Shown piece after piece: positions 51,806 to 61,799 of a stretch of 64,000 nt of DNA. The translations under genes were made by a program, and so were the position numbers. The DNA is taken from assembly GCA_964348755.1 (NCBI GenBank), contig CAYGDW010000002.1, positions 44,363 through 108,362 on the forward strand, written 5' to 3'. Source of the DNA: UBA7960 sp964348755. Its GTDB lineage: Bacteria; Bacteroidota; Bacteroidia; Bacteroidales; UBA7960. The notes under the pieces are model-generated. The model did not search any database and was not told where the DNA came from. It saw nothing but the letters and a program-made list of their open reading frames with translations. Every line of letters begins with the position of its first letter. Position 1 is the first letter of the stretch.

Positions 51806-53068
51806 CTAAATGGAATATCCGTTAGGAATAACTGCAGCTTTTTTAATTACCACGATTCCATCCTTTATTGCATATAGCTCATTTTCAGAGTCGGGCAGGT
51901 GCTTTCCGCCATTTATCCTTACATCATTGCCAATGCAGCAGTTTTTGTCAACAATACAATTGTTCAGGTAACAGCGCTCGCCAATTCCCAGCACTCTCTG
52001 ATCGTTCTGAAACCTTTCTATTTCTTCGAGGTCCTGAAAAAAATCATTGCCCATTATGTAACAATTTTCTATGGTTGAGCCCTTTCCGATTCTTGACCTA
52101 ATGCCTATTACCGAATGAACTATGCGGCTGGCGCTAATTATGCAGCCATCGGCTACCACGGTTCGTTCAAGGGTGGTTCCTGAAATTTTTGAAGGGGGTA
52201 GCAACCTGGCCCGGGTGTAAATTACTTTGGCATTGTCGAAAAGGTTAAACGAAGGAATATCGGCCGTAAGGCTAAGGTTTGCCTCAAAAAAAGATTCAAT
52301 GTTTCCGATATCGGTCCAGTAGCCATCAAATGGGTAGCTCCTTACCTTGCGTTTTTTTATTGCCTGAGGTATAATCTCTTTCCCAAAATCTTTGGTGTCT
52401 TCGTTCATAAGTTCAATAAGCAACTCGCGGTTAAAAATGTATATGCCCATAGAAGCCAGGTAAATACGGCCGGCGCGCTTCAAATCTTCGCTTACCGACG
52501 AAACCCATTGGGGCAGCAATTCGGAAGAGGGTTTTTCAATAAACTCGGTAATCCAATTCTGATCATTGCTTTTGAGTATGCCAAACCCGGTTGCATCCCT
52601 TGCTACTACCGGAAGTGATGCAATAGAAATATCAGCTCCTGCCTCCTGGTGGGCATTCACCATTTGAGCGTAGTCCATTTGGTAAAGCTGGTCGCCCGAA
52701 AGAATTAAGGCATACTGAAAATCGAAATTTAAAAAATGGTGCATACATTTTCTTACGGCATCGGCCGTTCCCTGAAACCAGTTTTTATTTCCGGGAGTTT
52801 GTTCTGCAGCAAGCACATCGACAAAAGCATCGGTAAAGTGCCCGAATTGGTAGGTGTTCTTAATATGCCTGTTTAGTGAGGCTGAATTAAACTGGGTTAA
52901 AACAAAAACCCGGTTAATGTCTGCGTTTAAGCAGTTTGATATAGGAATGTCAACCAGGCGGTATTTCCCGGCAATGGGCACTGCTGGCTTGCTGCGGTGC
53001 TCAGTTAAGGGATAAAGTCTTGATCCCTGACCGCCACCAAGTACAATGGCTAAGGTTTTATTTTTCAT
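51806..53068 (-). CDS. glgC: Glucose-1-phosphate adenylyltransferase
   Basis: GlgC makes ADP-glucose, the first committed step of bacterial glycogen synthesis. The 420-residue product has LGGGQGSRLYPLTEHRSKPA at the N terminus, the ATP-binding and catalytic part, and the C-terminal left-handed beta-helix (MGNDFF, IVDKNCCIGNDVRINGGKHL). It lies 6 bases after the glgA stop on the same strand, so the two are co-transcribed and probably translationally linked. Confidence 0.96.
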   Translation of the reverse strand: MKNKTLAIVLGGGQGSRLYPLTEHRSKPAVPIAGKYRLVDIPISNCLNADINRVFVLTQFNSASLNRHIKNTYQFGHFTDAFVDVLAAEQTPGNKNWFQGTADAVRKCMHHFLNFDFQYALILSGDQLYQMDYAQMVNAHQEAGADISIASLPVVARDATGFGILKSNDQNWITEFIEKPSSELLPQWVSSVSEDLKRAGRIYLASMGIYIFNRELLIELMNEDTKDFGKEIIPQAIKKRKVRSYPFDGYWTDIGNIESFFEANLSLTADIPSFNLFDNAKVIYTRARLLPPSKISGTTLERTVVADGCIISASRIVHSVIGIRSRIGKGSTIENCYIMGNDFFQDLEEIERFQNDQRVLGIGERCYLNNCIVDKNCCIGNDVRINGGKHLPDSENELYAIKDGIVVIKKAAVIPNGYSI

Positions 53069-53074
53069 GACAAA

Positions 53075-54487
53075 TTATTTTAAAGATGAATAAAGTGCTA
53101 AATAATCCTGTGCAGATTTCTCCCACGAATGGTCAATTTTCATAATTATTTTTCTTATTGCAGTTACAAGTTTGGTGTCTTTGAAAAACTCTCTGGCGCG
53201 ATGTAAAGCGTGCAATACATCGTTTGTTGTGCTATGGTTGTGGCAAAACCCAAATCCGCCATCGCCCATGTCGGTAACTGTATCGCGCAGGCCTCCGGTT
53301 CTTCTTACAATGGGTATAGTACCATATCGAAGGGCATAAAGCTGGTTAAGGCCGCACGGCTCAACGCGCGAAGGCATAAGCAGAAAATCGGAGCCTGCAT
53401 AAATTTCGCGCCCAAGTTTTTCGTGATATCCAATATGCGAACAAAACTGCCCTTTAAACTGGTGCTCCAGATGCAGCAATGCATCCTGTATGTGTTTTTC
53501 GCCCGAGCCCAGCACAAGAATGCATTGCTCTCCTGGGTGGCGGGTCAGGGTTTGATACACCACATCTGGCAAAATATCGGCCCCTTTTTCCATTGCCAAC
53601 CGGCCAATGAACGAAAATAGCGGTACATCGGGGTTTAGCCCAAACTGACTGCAAAGTTTCTCTTTGGAAGCCCGCTTGCCGGCATTTACATTCACCAGGC
53701 CGTAATTTTTGTCTAAATAGGGGTCGGTTTTGGGGTTCCAAACCTCATTGTCAATACCATTTATAATGCCAACGCTTTTGGCCCTCTCGGCTCTTAGCAG
53801 TTCTTCCAGATTGCTCATCGAATGGTTAATTTCCTCGAGGTAACCTGGAGAAACCGTGGTTACTTTCCATGCGCATTTTATAGCGGAAGCAAGTGGGTTT
53901 ATCTTCCACCTCCACTCAACAAGGCCGTTGTGATATGAATCGAATGGAGGCAAAAGGTTTATTCTGTCCAATCCAAACTGGCCCTGGTATTCGCCGTTAT
54001 GAATGGTAAAAACAGATGGAGTATTTGCAAATTTCTGATAAACTTCAATTTTTTTAAGCATAAACGGAATAAACCCTGTATGCTGGTCGTGGCAATGAAT
54101 CACATCAATTGGTTTGTTCCAGGCACACAGCCAGTTGAGGGTTGCAATTTGAAACCCTATAAACCGCTCGGTGTCATCAGGGTATGAATAAATGTTTTCA
54201 CGGTCGAACAAGCCAGGTATATCAATCAGAAACAGATCAAAACCCGGATCGAAGTGGTTTGCTACCAGCACATGAAATGTATAGGTTGCATGCCCCGATT
54301 TGGCATATCCAGAAAAAATGCTGGTAAATGAATGCTGGTTTTTGAATTTGTTGTGGTAAAAAGGAATAATTACTGAAGCCTTTTGTCCTATTTTATTCAG
54401 ATATTTTGGCAAAGCTCCTGCCACATCGGCCAAACCGCCCACTTTAGCAACCGGAAAGCACTCAGCACTTATATGAACTACTTCCAT
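53075..54487 (-). CDS. glgA: Glycogen synthase (ADP-glucose type)
   Basis: GlgA extends glycogen from ADP-glucose. The 470-residue GT5 enzyme has the conserved N-terminal substrate loop EVVHISAECFPVAKVGGLAD and the C-terminal LLMPSRVEPCGLNQLYALRY, then GTIPIVRRTGGLRDTV. The open frame runs 38 residues further upstream to 54601, but that part is translated dispersed repeat (copy B), so I start at the ATG at 54487. It is followed by glgC after 6 bases. Confidence 0.94.
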   Translation of the reverse strand: MEVVHISAECFPVAKVGGLADVAGALPKYLNKIGQKASVIIPFYHNKFKNQHSFTSIFSGYAKSGHATYTFHVLVANHFDPGFDLFLIDIPGLFDRENIYSYPDDTERFIGFQIATLNWLCAWNKPIDVIHCHDQHTGFIPFMLKKIEVYQKFANTPSVFTIHNGEYQGQFGLDRINLLPPFDSYHNGLVEWRWKINPLASAIKCAWKVTTVSPGYLEEINHSMSNLEELLRAERAKSVGIINGIDNEVWNPKTDPYLDKNYGLVNVNAGKRASKEKLCSQFGLNPDVPLFSFIGRLAMEKGADILPDVVYQTLTRHPGEQCILVLGSGEKHIQDALLHLEHQFKGQFCSHIGYHEKLGREIYAGSDFLLMPSRVEPCGLNQLYALRYGTIPIVRRTGGLRDTVTDMGDGGFGFCHNHSTTNDVLHALHRAREFFKDTKLVTAIRKIIMKIDHSWEKSAQDYLALYSSLK

Positions 54488-54542
54488 TTTAAGAATATTG
54501 AGTCTGATTTCTAATCTTCTAAATTTCGCACTACTCTCCGAC

Positions 54543-54715
54543 AAAAATTTCGGGATTTCTCTCTCCGCTCGAAATGACAGGGCTTTCAATGATTTTGGCA
54601 ATAGAGAGGGGGGTAGGTGGTACCCCCCTTAATAAAAAGCTAACTGACTGTCATTCCGAACGTAGTGAGGAATCTCATGCATAAAAATCTACCCTTTTTT
54701 ACTTTATCAGACAAT
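54543..54715 (-). repeat. Dispersed intergenic repeat, copy B (inverted relative to A)
   Basis: Read on the minus strand it matches copy A from CACTATTGTC through AGGGTAGATTTTTATGCATG, GAGATTCCTCACTACG and GGAATGACAGTCAGTTAG to the inverted tail. Unlike A it contains an insert with a hairpin (GGGGGGTA/TACCCCCC around 54608-54628). It fills most of the gap between glgA and the 965-residue gene and lies 55 bases upstream of the glgA ATG. Confidence 0.85.
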
Positions 54716-54749
54716 AGTGATAATTTTTCTCCAAAATAAAGAATTATTA

Positions 54750-54778
54750 TTGACAAACAAGAATGATAAATACATTTG
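54750..54778 (+). promoter_or_regulatory. Probable promoter of the propeller-barrel protein gene
   Basis: TTG at 54750-54752 and TACATTTG at 54771-54778 match the Bacteroidota -33/-7 consensus with an 18-base spacer. The start codon is about 40 bases downstream. Confidence 0.45.
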
Positions 54779-54818
54779 TGAATATTTTTTTTGTGCTACA
54801 CCTTAAAAATTTTGCTCA

Positions 54819-57716
54819 ATGAAGCAAATTCTGTTAAAGGGCATTTTTTTCCTTTTTGTTGTATGTGTGTCTGTTTCGGTTTATGGGCAATACTTCATTT
54901 GGGGTCAGGCGCCTGGCTCCCTTAAATGGAATCAGATCCAAACGGAAAACTTCCAGGTTATTTTTCCGCAAGGGTATGAAGAAAGGGCTGCTTATGTAAC
55001 CGCTGCCCTAGAGCTTGCCTACGAATATGGCTCGCGTACCCTGGCTCACAAACCCCGCAGGGTTTCAGTAATTCTTCATAACCAAACGGTGGTATCGAAC
55101 GGGTTTGTATCGTGGGCACCCCGCCGCCTCGAAATGTTTACCAACCCTCCGCAAAACAACAATGCCCACGATTGGCTCGAGCAGCTTGCAGTGCATGAGT
55201 TCAGGCATGTGGTGCAAATTGATAAGCTTAACCAGGGAATTACAAGGGTTATTTCGTGGATTTTGGGCGAACAGGGAACTGGCGCAGTTTTCGGACTGTT
55301 TTTGCCTATGTGGTTTGTAGAGGGCGACGCGGTGGCTGCCGAAACCGGCTTGTCAAACAGCGGCCGGGGTACGCTTCCGGATTTTGAGCAGGGCCTCAGG
55401 GCGCAGGTACTCAACAAAGGGATGTTTTCTTACGACAAAGCCTTCTTCGGGTCGTTTAGAGATTATGTGCCAAATTATTATGAGCTTGGCTACCAGCTTG
55501 TAGCTGCAGGCCGGGCTAAATACGGCCCTGAAATTTGGGAAAAAGTGGTTACAAATGTGGCCCGAAGGCCATACACTTTAAGGCCATTTTCGCAGGGATT
55601 AAAAAAATATGCAGGAGTAACTTCGGTGCAGCATTACCAGAATACGTTCGAAAATCTGGACTCGTTGTGGCATAGGCAAGGGCTGCAATACCAGTTTACC
55701 CCTTCAACATTGTTTACCAGGCAAAATAAACTTTATACCAATTACCGCTATCCGGCCTTTGCAAACGATACCACCCTGGTTGCCCTAAAAACTGGCTTGA
55801 GGGAGATACCAAAAGTGGTTTGGTTTGACCAGTATGGCAATGAACAGGTTTTGTTTACTCCGGGCATTATCAGTGCCAATAATTTTTCGGCTGGTGGTGG
55901 CAAGGTAGTTTGGAGCGAAACCCGCACCGACCCCCGTTGGGAGCTCCGCTCATGGTCTGAAGTATTTGTGTTTGACCTGGAAACCGGCCAACGTAAAAAA
56001 ATTACCCACCGAACAAGGTATTTTGCCCCGGCCATATCGCCCAATGGGCAGATGATTGCAGTAGCCGAGGTAACTGATAAGAACCACTATTCGCTGGTAA
56101 TAATAAGCGCTATCGATGGCCGCGAAATAAGCCGGATGAACAATGCTTCAAACGATTTTTTAATGACACCATCGTGGCATCCCGATAACAAAATTATTGC
56201 AGCGATAGCGCTCAATCAAAATGGGAAATCAATTGTTTCAGGCAATATTTATTCGCAGAATCTTACTCCTGTATTTCACGCCGGTTTTGTAGAAATTTCG
56301 CGACCTTGGTTCACCCCCGATGGCAAAATTCTTTTTACCGGGGCTTTTTCGGGAATTGATAAAGTATATGTCTTAAACACCCTTGATAAATCGGTAAATC
56401 AATTGATTGCTTCTTACTTTGGTGCGAGCGATGCAATATTAATGCCCGGCACTGAAACGGTTTTCTGGTCGGAATACACATCGGGCGGATACGTAATAGC
56501 CAAAAGTAAGGCAAATGTTTTCGCTGGGGTATTGCCTTTAGAACAAATTCAAGACCACTCGCCGGGTCTTCACAATATTATAAGGCAGCAGGAAGGTGGT
56601 CTTATAACCCGACCCAATATTGAGAATTTTAAAAGGGAGAAGGAGAACGAATACGAAGTTTTGCCATATTTAAAGTTTCCTGGTTTATTTAACCTGCACT
56701 CCTGGTCGCCAGTGTTTATTGATGCCAGCAATAGGGAGGTAAGACCCGGGGCAGCCCTATATTTTCAGGACTTGCTCAGCACTTCGGTGGCAGTGATTGG
56801 TTACGATTTTGATATGGATGAACAGCTGGGCGCCTTTTCGTTCGATTACAACTACTATGGATTTTATCCGGCATTAAATTTTAAAGCCCGAACAGGATTG
56901 CGAAAAAGCACCTACCGTCAAAATGAAACCGAAAGGGAATTTCTTTACAGGGAAAGCACCTTGCGATTCGGTGCCAGTCTTCCGCTTCGATTCAGGCGAA
57001 GCCATTGGTTTTATGGTATAACACCTTTTGTTAATACTTCCATTATAAAAGTGCGTGCAAGCGAAAGCAGCCCTGATTTTTTCAGGCCCAACGACCTGCA
57101 ATCGGTCGATTACCGCGTGTATGCTTACCTTCAGCAACGAATGGTAGCCCGCGATTTAAGGCCTCGTTGGGCACAGGTTGTTGATGTAAATTATCGCCAT
57201 ACGCCATTTCAGGGTGCCAATATGGGCAGTGTTTTTTCAGCCAGGATTATAGGTTTTTTACCCGGCCTGGCACGCCACCATTCGCTAAAACTGGCTGCAT
57301 CGTGGCAGGAGCATAAGTCGGGTGTAAACCTTGAGCGCACCATAAACTACCGCTTCCCCAACCTAATTGCTTATCCACGCGGATTTACTGGTAGGCGCGA
57401 CCACAAGGTTTCTGTCTTATCGGCAGATTATTCACTGCCACTTTTGTACCCCGACCTGAGTTTGCCCCCATTTATATACCTAAAACGAATAAGCGCCAAT
57501 TTGTTTGCCGACCGGGCCGATACCCAAACATTGGTTGTACCAGAAAATGGGCCTGCCTTCAAAAAAAATGAAACCTTATACTCGACAGGTGTCGAAGTAT
57601 CCGGAAACATGCACTTGCTTCGTTTCATTAGCCCTTTGGACCTTGGTCTGAGAATTTACTACCTGCCTCAAACCGGCAAAACCGGCTTCACAATGCTTTT
57701 CGGAATCAGTTTTTAG
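54819..57716 (+). CDS. Exported HExxH protein with beta-propeller and C-terminal outer-membrane barrel
   Basis: This is a 965-residue protein with a Sec signal peptide (cut near VYGQ, residue 24). Residues 126-130 are HEFRH, an HExxH zinc motif, and E168 in MWFVEGDAVAAE is a good third ligand, so the N-terminal part looks like a gluzincin peptidase. About residues 330-610 show TolB/WD-like propeller repeats (ISPNGQMIAVAEVTDKNHYS, WFTPDGKILFTGAFSGIDKV). The last 300 residues are beta-strand-rich and end in LFGISF, as outer-membrane barrels do. Activity and location are inferred. Confidence 0.8.
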   Translation: MKQILLKGIFFLFVVCVSVSVYGQYFIWGQAPGSLKWNQIQTENFQVIFPQGYEERAAYVTAALELAYEYGSRTLAHKPRRVSVILHNQTVVSNGFVSWAPRRLEMFTNPPQNNNAHDWLEQLAVHEFRHVVQIDKLNQGITRVISWILGEQGTGAVFGLFLPMWFVEGDAVAAETGLSNSGRGTLPDFEQGLRAQVLNKGMFSYDKAFFGSFRDYVPNYYELGYQLVAAGRAKYGPEIWEKVVTNVARRPYTLRPFSQGLKKYAGVTSVQHYQNTFENLDSLWHRQGLQYQFTPSTLFTRQNKLYTNYRYPAFANDTTLVALKTGLREIPKVVWFDQYGNEQVLFTPGIISANNFSAGGGKVVWSETRTDPRWELRSWSEVFVFDLETGQRKKITHRTRYFAPAISPNGQMIAVAEVTDKNHYSLVIISAIDGREISRMNNASNDFLMTPSWHPDNKIIAAIALNQNGKSIVSGNIYSQNLTPVFHAGFVEISRPWFTPDGKILFTGAFSGIDKVYVLNTLDKSVNQLIASYFGASDAILMPGTETVFWSEYTSGGYVIAKSKANVFAGVLPLEQIQDHSPGLHNIIRQQEGGLITRPNIENFKREKENEYEVLPYLKFPGLFNLHSWSPVFIDASNREVRPGAALYFQDLLSTSVAVIGYDFDMDEQLGAFSFDYNYYGFYPALNFKARTGLRKSTYRQNETEREFLYRESTLRFGASLPLRFRRSHWFYGITPFVNTSIIKVRASESSPDFFRPNDLQSVDYRVYAYLQQRMVARDLRPRWAQVVDVNYRHTPFQGANMGSVFSARIIGFLPGLARHHSLKLAASWQEHKSGVNLERTINYRFPNLIAYPRGFTGRRDHKVSVLSADYSLPLLYPDLSLPPFIYLKRISANLFADRADTQTLVVPENGPAFKKNETLYSTGVEVSGNMHLLRFISPLDLGLRIYYLPQTGKTGFTMLFGISF

Positions 57717-58785
57717 TACTGCCGGGAGCTTTTTTTATCGAAACCACAAAAAGAAACAGGAAAAGGGCTGCAAGGTATGCAATAAAGAGGAAAGAATAAA
57801 GGGGTTTCCATTCTTTTATTAAAGTGGCTATAAGCCATGTAAACGCCACTGAAATAGATGAAAATACTCCAAAAAATATGGCCACCTGGCGGTCGTTGAG
57901 CCCAATATACGACAAGTGGTGGGTGGTGTGATCCCTGCCCCCAACAAAAGGACTTTTTCCTTTGGCTAATCTTTTGTAAAAAACCGTGGTAGTGTCTATA
58001 AGCGGAAGCGCAAAAGCCATGGCAACCATTATAACCTTAGTTATCCGGTTGAATTCTAAACCAGGGCCTGTGGCATTCCATAAATAAACTATGCCAAGGC
58101 CAGCCAGAAAAACGCCAAGAAACTGGCTTCCTGTATCGCCCATATACATTTTTGAGGGGTTCCAGTTATAGAAAAGAAACCCGATAAGCGAGGCAATGCC
58201 TCCGGCCAGAATGGTAATTACCGGATTTGAAAAGGCACCCGCAATTATTACTATGCCTAATATTGATGCCAATACGCCAATAGAAACAATAGATGCTATG
58301 CCATCCATATTGTCGAGCATATTTAGCGAATTCATTATGCCTACCACCCAGAAAATGGTAAGCATATAATTTAGCCAATCGTTTGCAAAAAACTGAATAT
58401 ATGTACCTGAGAGTATCAGCAATATTCCGCACATAAACTGGCCTGCAAATTTAAACCAGGGATAAGTGTCGTAAGCATCGTCGTAAAACCCTACAAGGAA
58501 TCCCAGTGTGCCCGAGGCCAGAATGCCCAAGGTTTGAAGGTTAAAAAACCCGCTGGGTTCTGTTTTTATAAACGACAGGCTGATGAGCGAGATAAGAAAG
58601 ATGATGAAAAAGGAGATTCCTCCCAGTGCGGGTTTTGCCGTAGAGTTCCACCTGATTATTGTATCCTGGTTTTGTCGAATGCCTAAGGTTTTCGAAAACT
58701 TAAGCATTAGCCCGTTTATGGTAATGGAAAAAATGATTGCCACAAAGAAAAAAACTATTTGAAGCAGCGCAATATACCCATTCAT
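57706..58785 (-). CDS. Undecaprenyl-phosphate sugar-1-phosphate transferase (WecA/MraY family)
   Basis: This 359-residue polytopic protein of the MraY/WecA family transfers a sugar-1-phosphate to undecaprenyl phosphate and starts O-antigen or capsule repeat units. Conserved cytoplasmic motifs are NSLNMLDNMDGIA (catalytic Asp), YMGDTGSQFLGVFLAGLG and GGRDHTTHHLSYIGL. About 10-11 membrane segments are present. Its 3' end overlaps the convergent propeller-barrel gene by 11 bases. It lies in the polysaccharide cluster downstream of rfbC. Confidence 0.93.
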   Translation of the reverse strand: MNGYIALLQIVFFFVAIIFSITINGLMLKFSKTLGIRQNQDTIIRWNSTAKPALGGISFFIIFLISLISLSFIKTEPSGFFNLQTLGILASGTLGFLVGFYDDAYDTYPWFKFAGQFMCGILLILSGTYIQFFANDWLNYMLTIFWVVGIMNSLNMLDNMDGIASIVSIGVLASILGIVIIAGAFSNPVITILAGGIASLIGFLFYNWNPSKMYMGDTGSQFLGVFLAGLGIVYLWNATGPGLEFNRITKVIMVAMAFALPLIDTTTVFYKRLAKGKSPFVGGRDHTTHHLSYIGLNDRQVAIFFGVFSSISVAFTWLIATLIKEWKPLYSFLFIAYLAALFLFLFVVSIKKAPGSTKN

Positions 58786-58816
58786 ACTTTTGTCAGAATA
58801 TCAGATAAACTTAATT

Positions 58817-59359
58817 CTAAAAAGGGTTTGAAAAATTAATTAAAAATGGTGCATTTTTGTCTTTTTCCGAGAGGAGTGGTTCTGAAATTTCCCAGTCGAT
58901 GCCCAAGGCGGGGTCGTTCCACCTGATTGCCCTTTCGCTGTGGCTGTTGTAACCCTTTGTGCATTTATAAAAGAAAACGGTGTGGTCTTCCAGGGTTTTA
59001 AAACCGTGTGCAAAACCTGATGGAATGTAAAGCATTTCTTTTTTTTGGTCGTCAAGAATCATTTTGAAGTGCATTAGGTAGGTGGGTTGATTTTGGCGCA
59101 GGTCAACCACCAAATCCAAAACAGCCCCTTTAATTACCCTAACCAGTTTTCCCTGCTCCATTGGCGGTACTTGAAAGTGTAATCCCCGAATCACATTTTT
59201 GGCAGAAGCAGACTGGTTGTCCTGGGCGAAAGTTATGTCAATTCCGGCCTCACGAAAGGCATCCTGATTCCATGATTCGAAAAAATAACCGCGCTCGTCG
59301 CCAAAAACTTTTGGCCGGATTATTAGCAACCCTTCGAATGAAGTTGATTCAACCTGCAT
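58817..59359 (-). CDS. rfbC: dTDP-4-dehydrorhamnose 3,5-epimerase
   Basis: RfbC epimerises the dTDP-sugar on the way to dTDP-rhamnose. The 180-residue cupin protein has IIRPKVFGDERGYFFESWNQ, NVIRGLHFQVPPMEQGKLVR and YIPSGFAHGFKTLED. I use the ATG at 59359; a TTG two codons earlier opens the frame. The start overlaps the end of the wzc gene by 11 bases. The other rhamnose genes (rfbA, rfbB, rfbD) are not in the window. Confidence 0.94.
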   Translation of the reverse strand: MQVESTSFEGLLIIRPKVFGDERGYFFESWNQDAFREAGIDITFAQDNQSASAKNVIRGLHFQVPPMEQGKLVRVIKGAVLDLVVDLRQNQPTYLMHFKMILDDQKKEMLYIPSGFAHGFKTLEDHTVFFYKCTKGYNSHSERAIRWNDPALGIDWEISEPLLSEKDKNAPFLINFSNPF

Positions 59360-61796
59360 TGCCAAAGAGTTTTTTAAGAAAATTTTTTACCGGCTTAAAA
59401 GCAAAGTAAGTCCTTGTTGGCATTTCGGTAGCTTCGTCGTAATAGCCATATCCATATCCGCCGTAATAACCGTATGCATAACCTTTGTCGTAGCCATAGC
59501 TCGAGTACTCGCGGTCAACGGCATTAAGCACAATTGAAAGTTTCGAAAGGGAGCTTTCGGCAACCAGGCGATTGACATTTTGTATAAAAAGTCGCTTAGA
59601 GTGGTTGGCCTTGAATATATATATGGGGTAATCGGCCATAAGTATGCTTTTCATGCCATCTGTAACGATACCCACAGGCGGGTTGTCAATAATTACAAAG
59701 TCGTATTTGCCTTTTAGGTATTCAACCATATTGTCCATCCGGTCGGTAAGTATTAGTTCCGAAGGGTTTGGAGGCACCGGCCCGGCAGTAATAAAATCGA
59801 GGTTTTTTACCTTCGAAGGCTTAATACAGTCGTCAATATTATCGATACCTGAAAGGATGGTGCTTACACCTTTAATGTTTTCGGTATTGAATCCAAAGTG
59901 AATTTTTGGCTTGCGCATATCAAAGTCAATCACAATTACCTTCTTGTTGCTAAACGCCAAAATTCCAGCCAGGTTCATTGCTACAAATGTTTTGCCTTCG
60001 CCCGAAATGGTTGAGGTAATCGCCACAAGTTTGCTTCCCGGCTCATTGTCAATAAACTGAAGGTTGGTTCTTATTGACCTTAACGCTTCGGCAATGAGCG
60101 ATTTTGGTTTTTTAAGTACAAGTAGCTGGTTTGGCGGAATTTCGCTTTTATACTTTGGAATTACCCCAAGCACGGGCGAGTTGGTATATTTTAAAATATC
60201 GTGAAGTGAAGGTATTTCGTTGTAAAACAAATATTTGAGTAGTATGATGCCGGCCCCTAAAAAGAATGCCGCCAACAAGCTGCTTAGGTAAATATTTTGT
60301 GGGATAGGGGAAATGGGGTTGAGCGGTGTGCGCGCCCGTTCAAGAATTAAGCTTTGTGACACAAATCCGGCCCGGGAAATGGAGTACTCTGCCTTTTTTT
60401 CAACAAGCTGGTTGTAAAACCTTTCATTAATATTATAAACACGCTGCAAGCGGCTAAACTCTATCATGCTGATACGTTCCGACCGGCTAACAAGCACCGA
60501 TTCAAATTCAGTAATTCTCGAATCGAGTTTAGCAATACGACCCCTAATATTATTTTTCTGGGTAGTAATGGCCTCAATGAGCATTCTTTTTTGTATTGCA
60601 ATCTGAAAGTCAAGGGCCTCAATCTGCCGGCTATTTGGAGTAACCTCGTAGAGCAGGCGCTCGCGTTCCATAAGTTGTTGCTGCAGCGCTTCGAAAAGGT
60701 TAGAAAGGGTTCCGCGAAATTCACTTCCAGATAAAATGGCAATCAGCCTGAAAATGTCTATTTCTTTTTCAGATTTCAGTGTTTCTTCAATTTCCGAAAA
60801 TATTCGGTTTTCCATTTCAAGCATCACAATCTGGTTTTCATAATCATCTATGCGTGAATGGATTGCAGGAAGCGGGGTTATGGTATTTTCGTCAATTTTG
60901 TGTTCTTTTTTAAAGCTATCAAGCTCAATTTCTGATGCGGCAAGTTGGCCAAAAACCACATCGAGTTGCCTGTCAATAAACTCGAGAATGTTGTTGGCGC
61001 TCTCGGCCTTTTTCTCAAGGTCAAACACATTAAACTCCTGGGTCATTACGTTTACAATGTCGGCAACTTTGTGAGCATTTGTGCCTGTAGTGCTAATTAA
61101 TATGGTGCGGGCAGCGGCATTGAGTACATTGATTTTAATGTTGGGGGCATATTTCGAAATGGCTGTTTCGGGGTTGTTAATTACAAAAAAATAGGGATTG
61201 CGTGTAAAAACGCTTCGCTGCTCCTCATAAATCTGCGGGTTTTTTATCTCAACCGTAAGGTCAAAGTCGGGAAGTATGGCTGTTTCCTCAGCAATAAATT
61301 CTTTTCGCTGCTGGTTGTGGCCGTTTATAGCATAAGAAATTATTACCTTGTTATTTTCAGAAAAATCAATGCTGATAGGCACCCCATAAATAGCAGGGTT
61401 TCTTACATTTGCTTCAACCCGAAATGGTGCATTTTTGTATAATTCATTGTTGAGTACCCGCCCCCTGGTATAATAACTGATTGCCAATGGCAGGCTGGCA
61501 AGGGCGCGTTGTTGAAAAACTGAGGATCGTATCAGCTCAATTTGCTTGGCCAAATCGTCCTCATAGTAGTAAATGTTTGAAAGCAACTGGTTGGCCTGGT
61601 TCTCAGACCCGAGCTGCAAAATAGCCGATGTCTGATATACCGACGGGGTATATCGAAGGTACAGATATGAGCCGGCCAGGGCCATTAGAATAAATGCAAC
61701 CGGAAACATTATGTTTTGCCTGGCAATGTAAATAAATAGTTTTACATCAAGCTCATCGTTAAGTGTGGATATTTTCCTTGGGGCTTCTGTGGCCAT
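59349..61796 (-). CDS. wzc: Polysaccharide co-polymerase/BY-type tyrosine kinase (Wzc)
   Basis: This 815-residue inner-membrane protein controls chain length and export of exopolysaccharide. It has an N-terminal Wzz domain with a membrane segment near residue 35, a long coiled coil (about 250-440), a second membrane segment near 500, and a C-terminal bacterial tyrosine kinase. Walker A is SGEGKTF (about 598-604), Walker A' is VIVIDFDMRKP and Walker B is FVIIDNPPVG. A Tyr-rich tail at about 764-786 has 11 tyrosines for autophosphorylation. It follows wza after 3 bases. Confidence 0.95.
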   Translation of the reverse strand: MATEAPRKISTLNDELDVKLFIYIARQNIMFPVAFILMALAGSYLYLRYTPSVYQTSAILQLGSENQANQLLSNIYYYEDDLAKQIELIRSSVFQQRALASLPLAISYYTRGRVLNNELYKNAPFRVEANVRNPAIYGVPISIDFSENNKVIISYAINGHNQQRKEFIAEETAILPDFDLTVEIKNPQIYEEQRSVFTRNPYFFVINNPETAISKYAPNIKINVLNAAARTILISTTGTNAHKVADIVNVMTQEFNVFDLEKKAESANNILEFIDRQLDVVFGQLAASEIELDSFKKEHKIDENTITPLPAIHSRIDDYENQIVMLEMENRIFSEIEETLKSEKEIDIFRLIAILSGSEFRGTLSNLFEALQQQLMERERLLYEVTPNSRQIEALDFQIAIQKRMLIEAITTQKNNIRGRIAKLDSRITEFESVLVSRSERISMIEFSRLQRVYNINERFYNQLVEKKAEYSISRAGFVSQSLILERARTPLNPISPIPQNIYLSSLLAAFFLGAGIILLKYLFYNEIPSLHDILKYTNSPVLGVIPKYKSEIPPNQLLVLKKPKSLIAEALRSIRTNLQFIDNEPGSKLVAITSTISGEGKTFVAMNLAGILAFSNKKVIVIDFDMRKPKIHFGFNTENIKGVSTILSGIDNIDDCIKPSKVKNLDFITAGPVPPNPSELILTDRMDNMVEYLKGKYDFVIIDNPPVGIVTDGMKSILMADYPIYIFKANHSKRLFIQNVNRLVAESSLSKLSIVLNAVDREYSSYGYDKGYAYGYYGGYGYGYYDEATEMPTRTYFAFKPVKNFLKKLFGNAG

Positions 61797-61799
61797 TTT

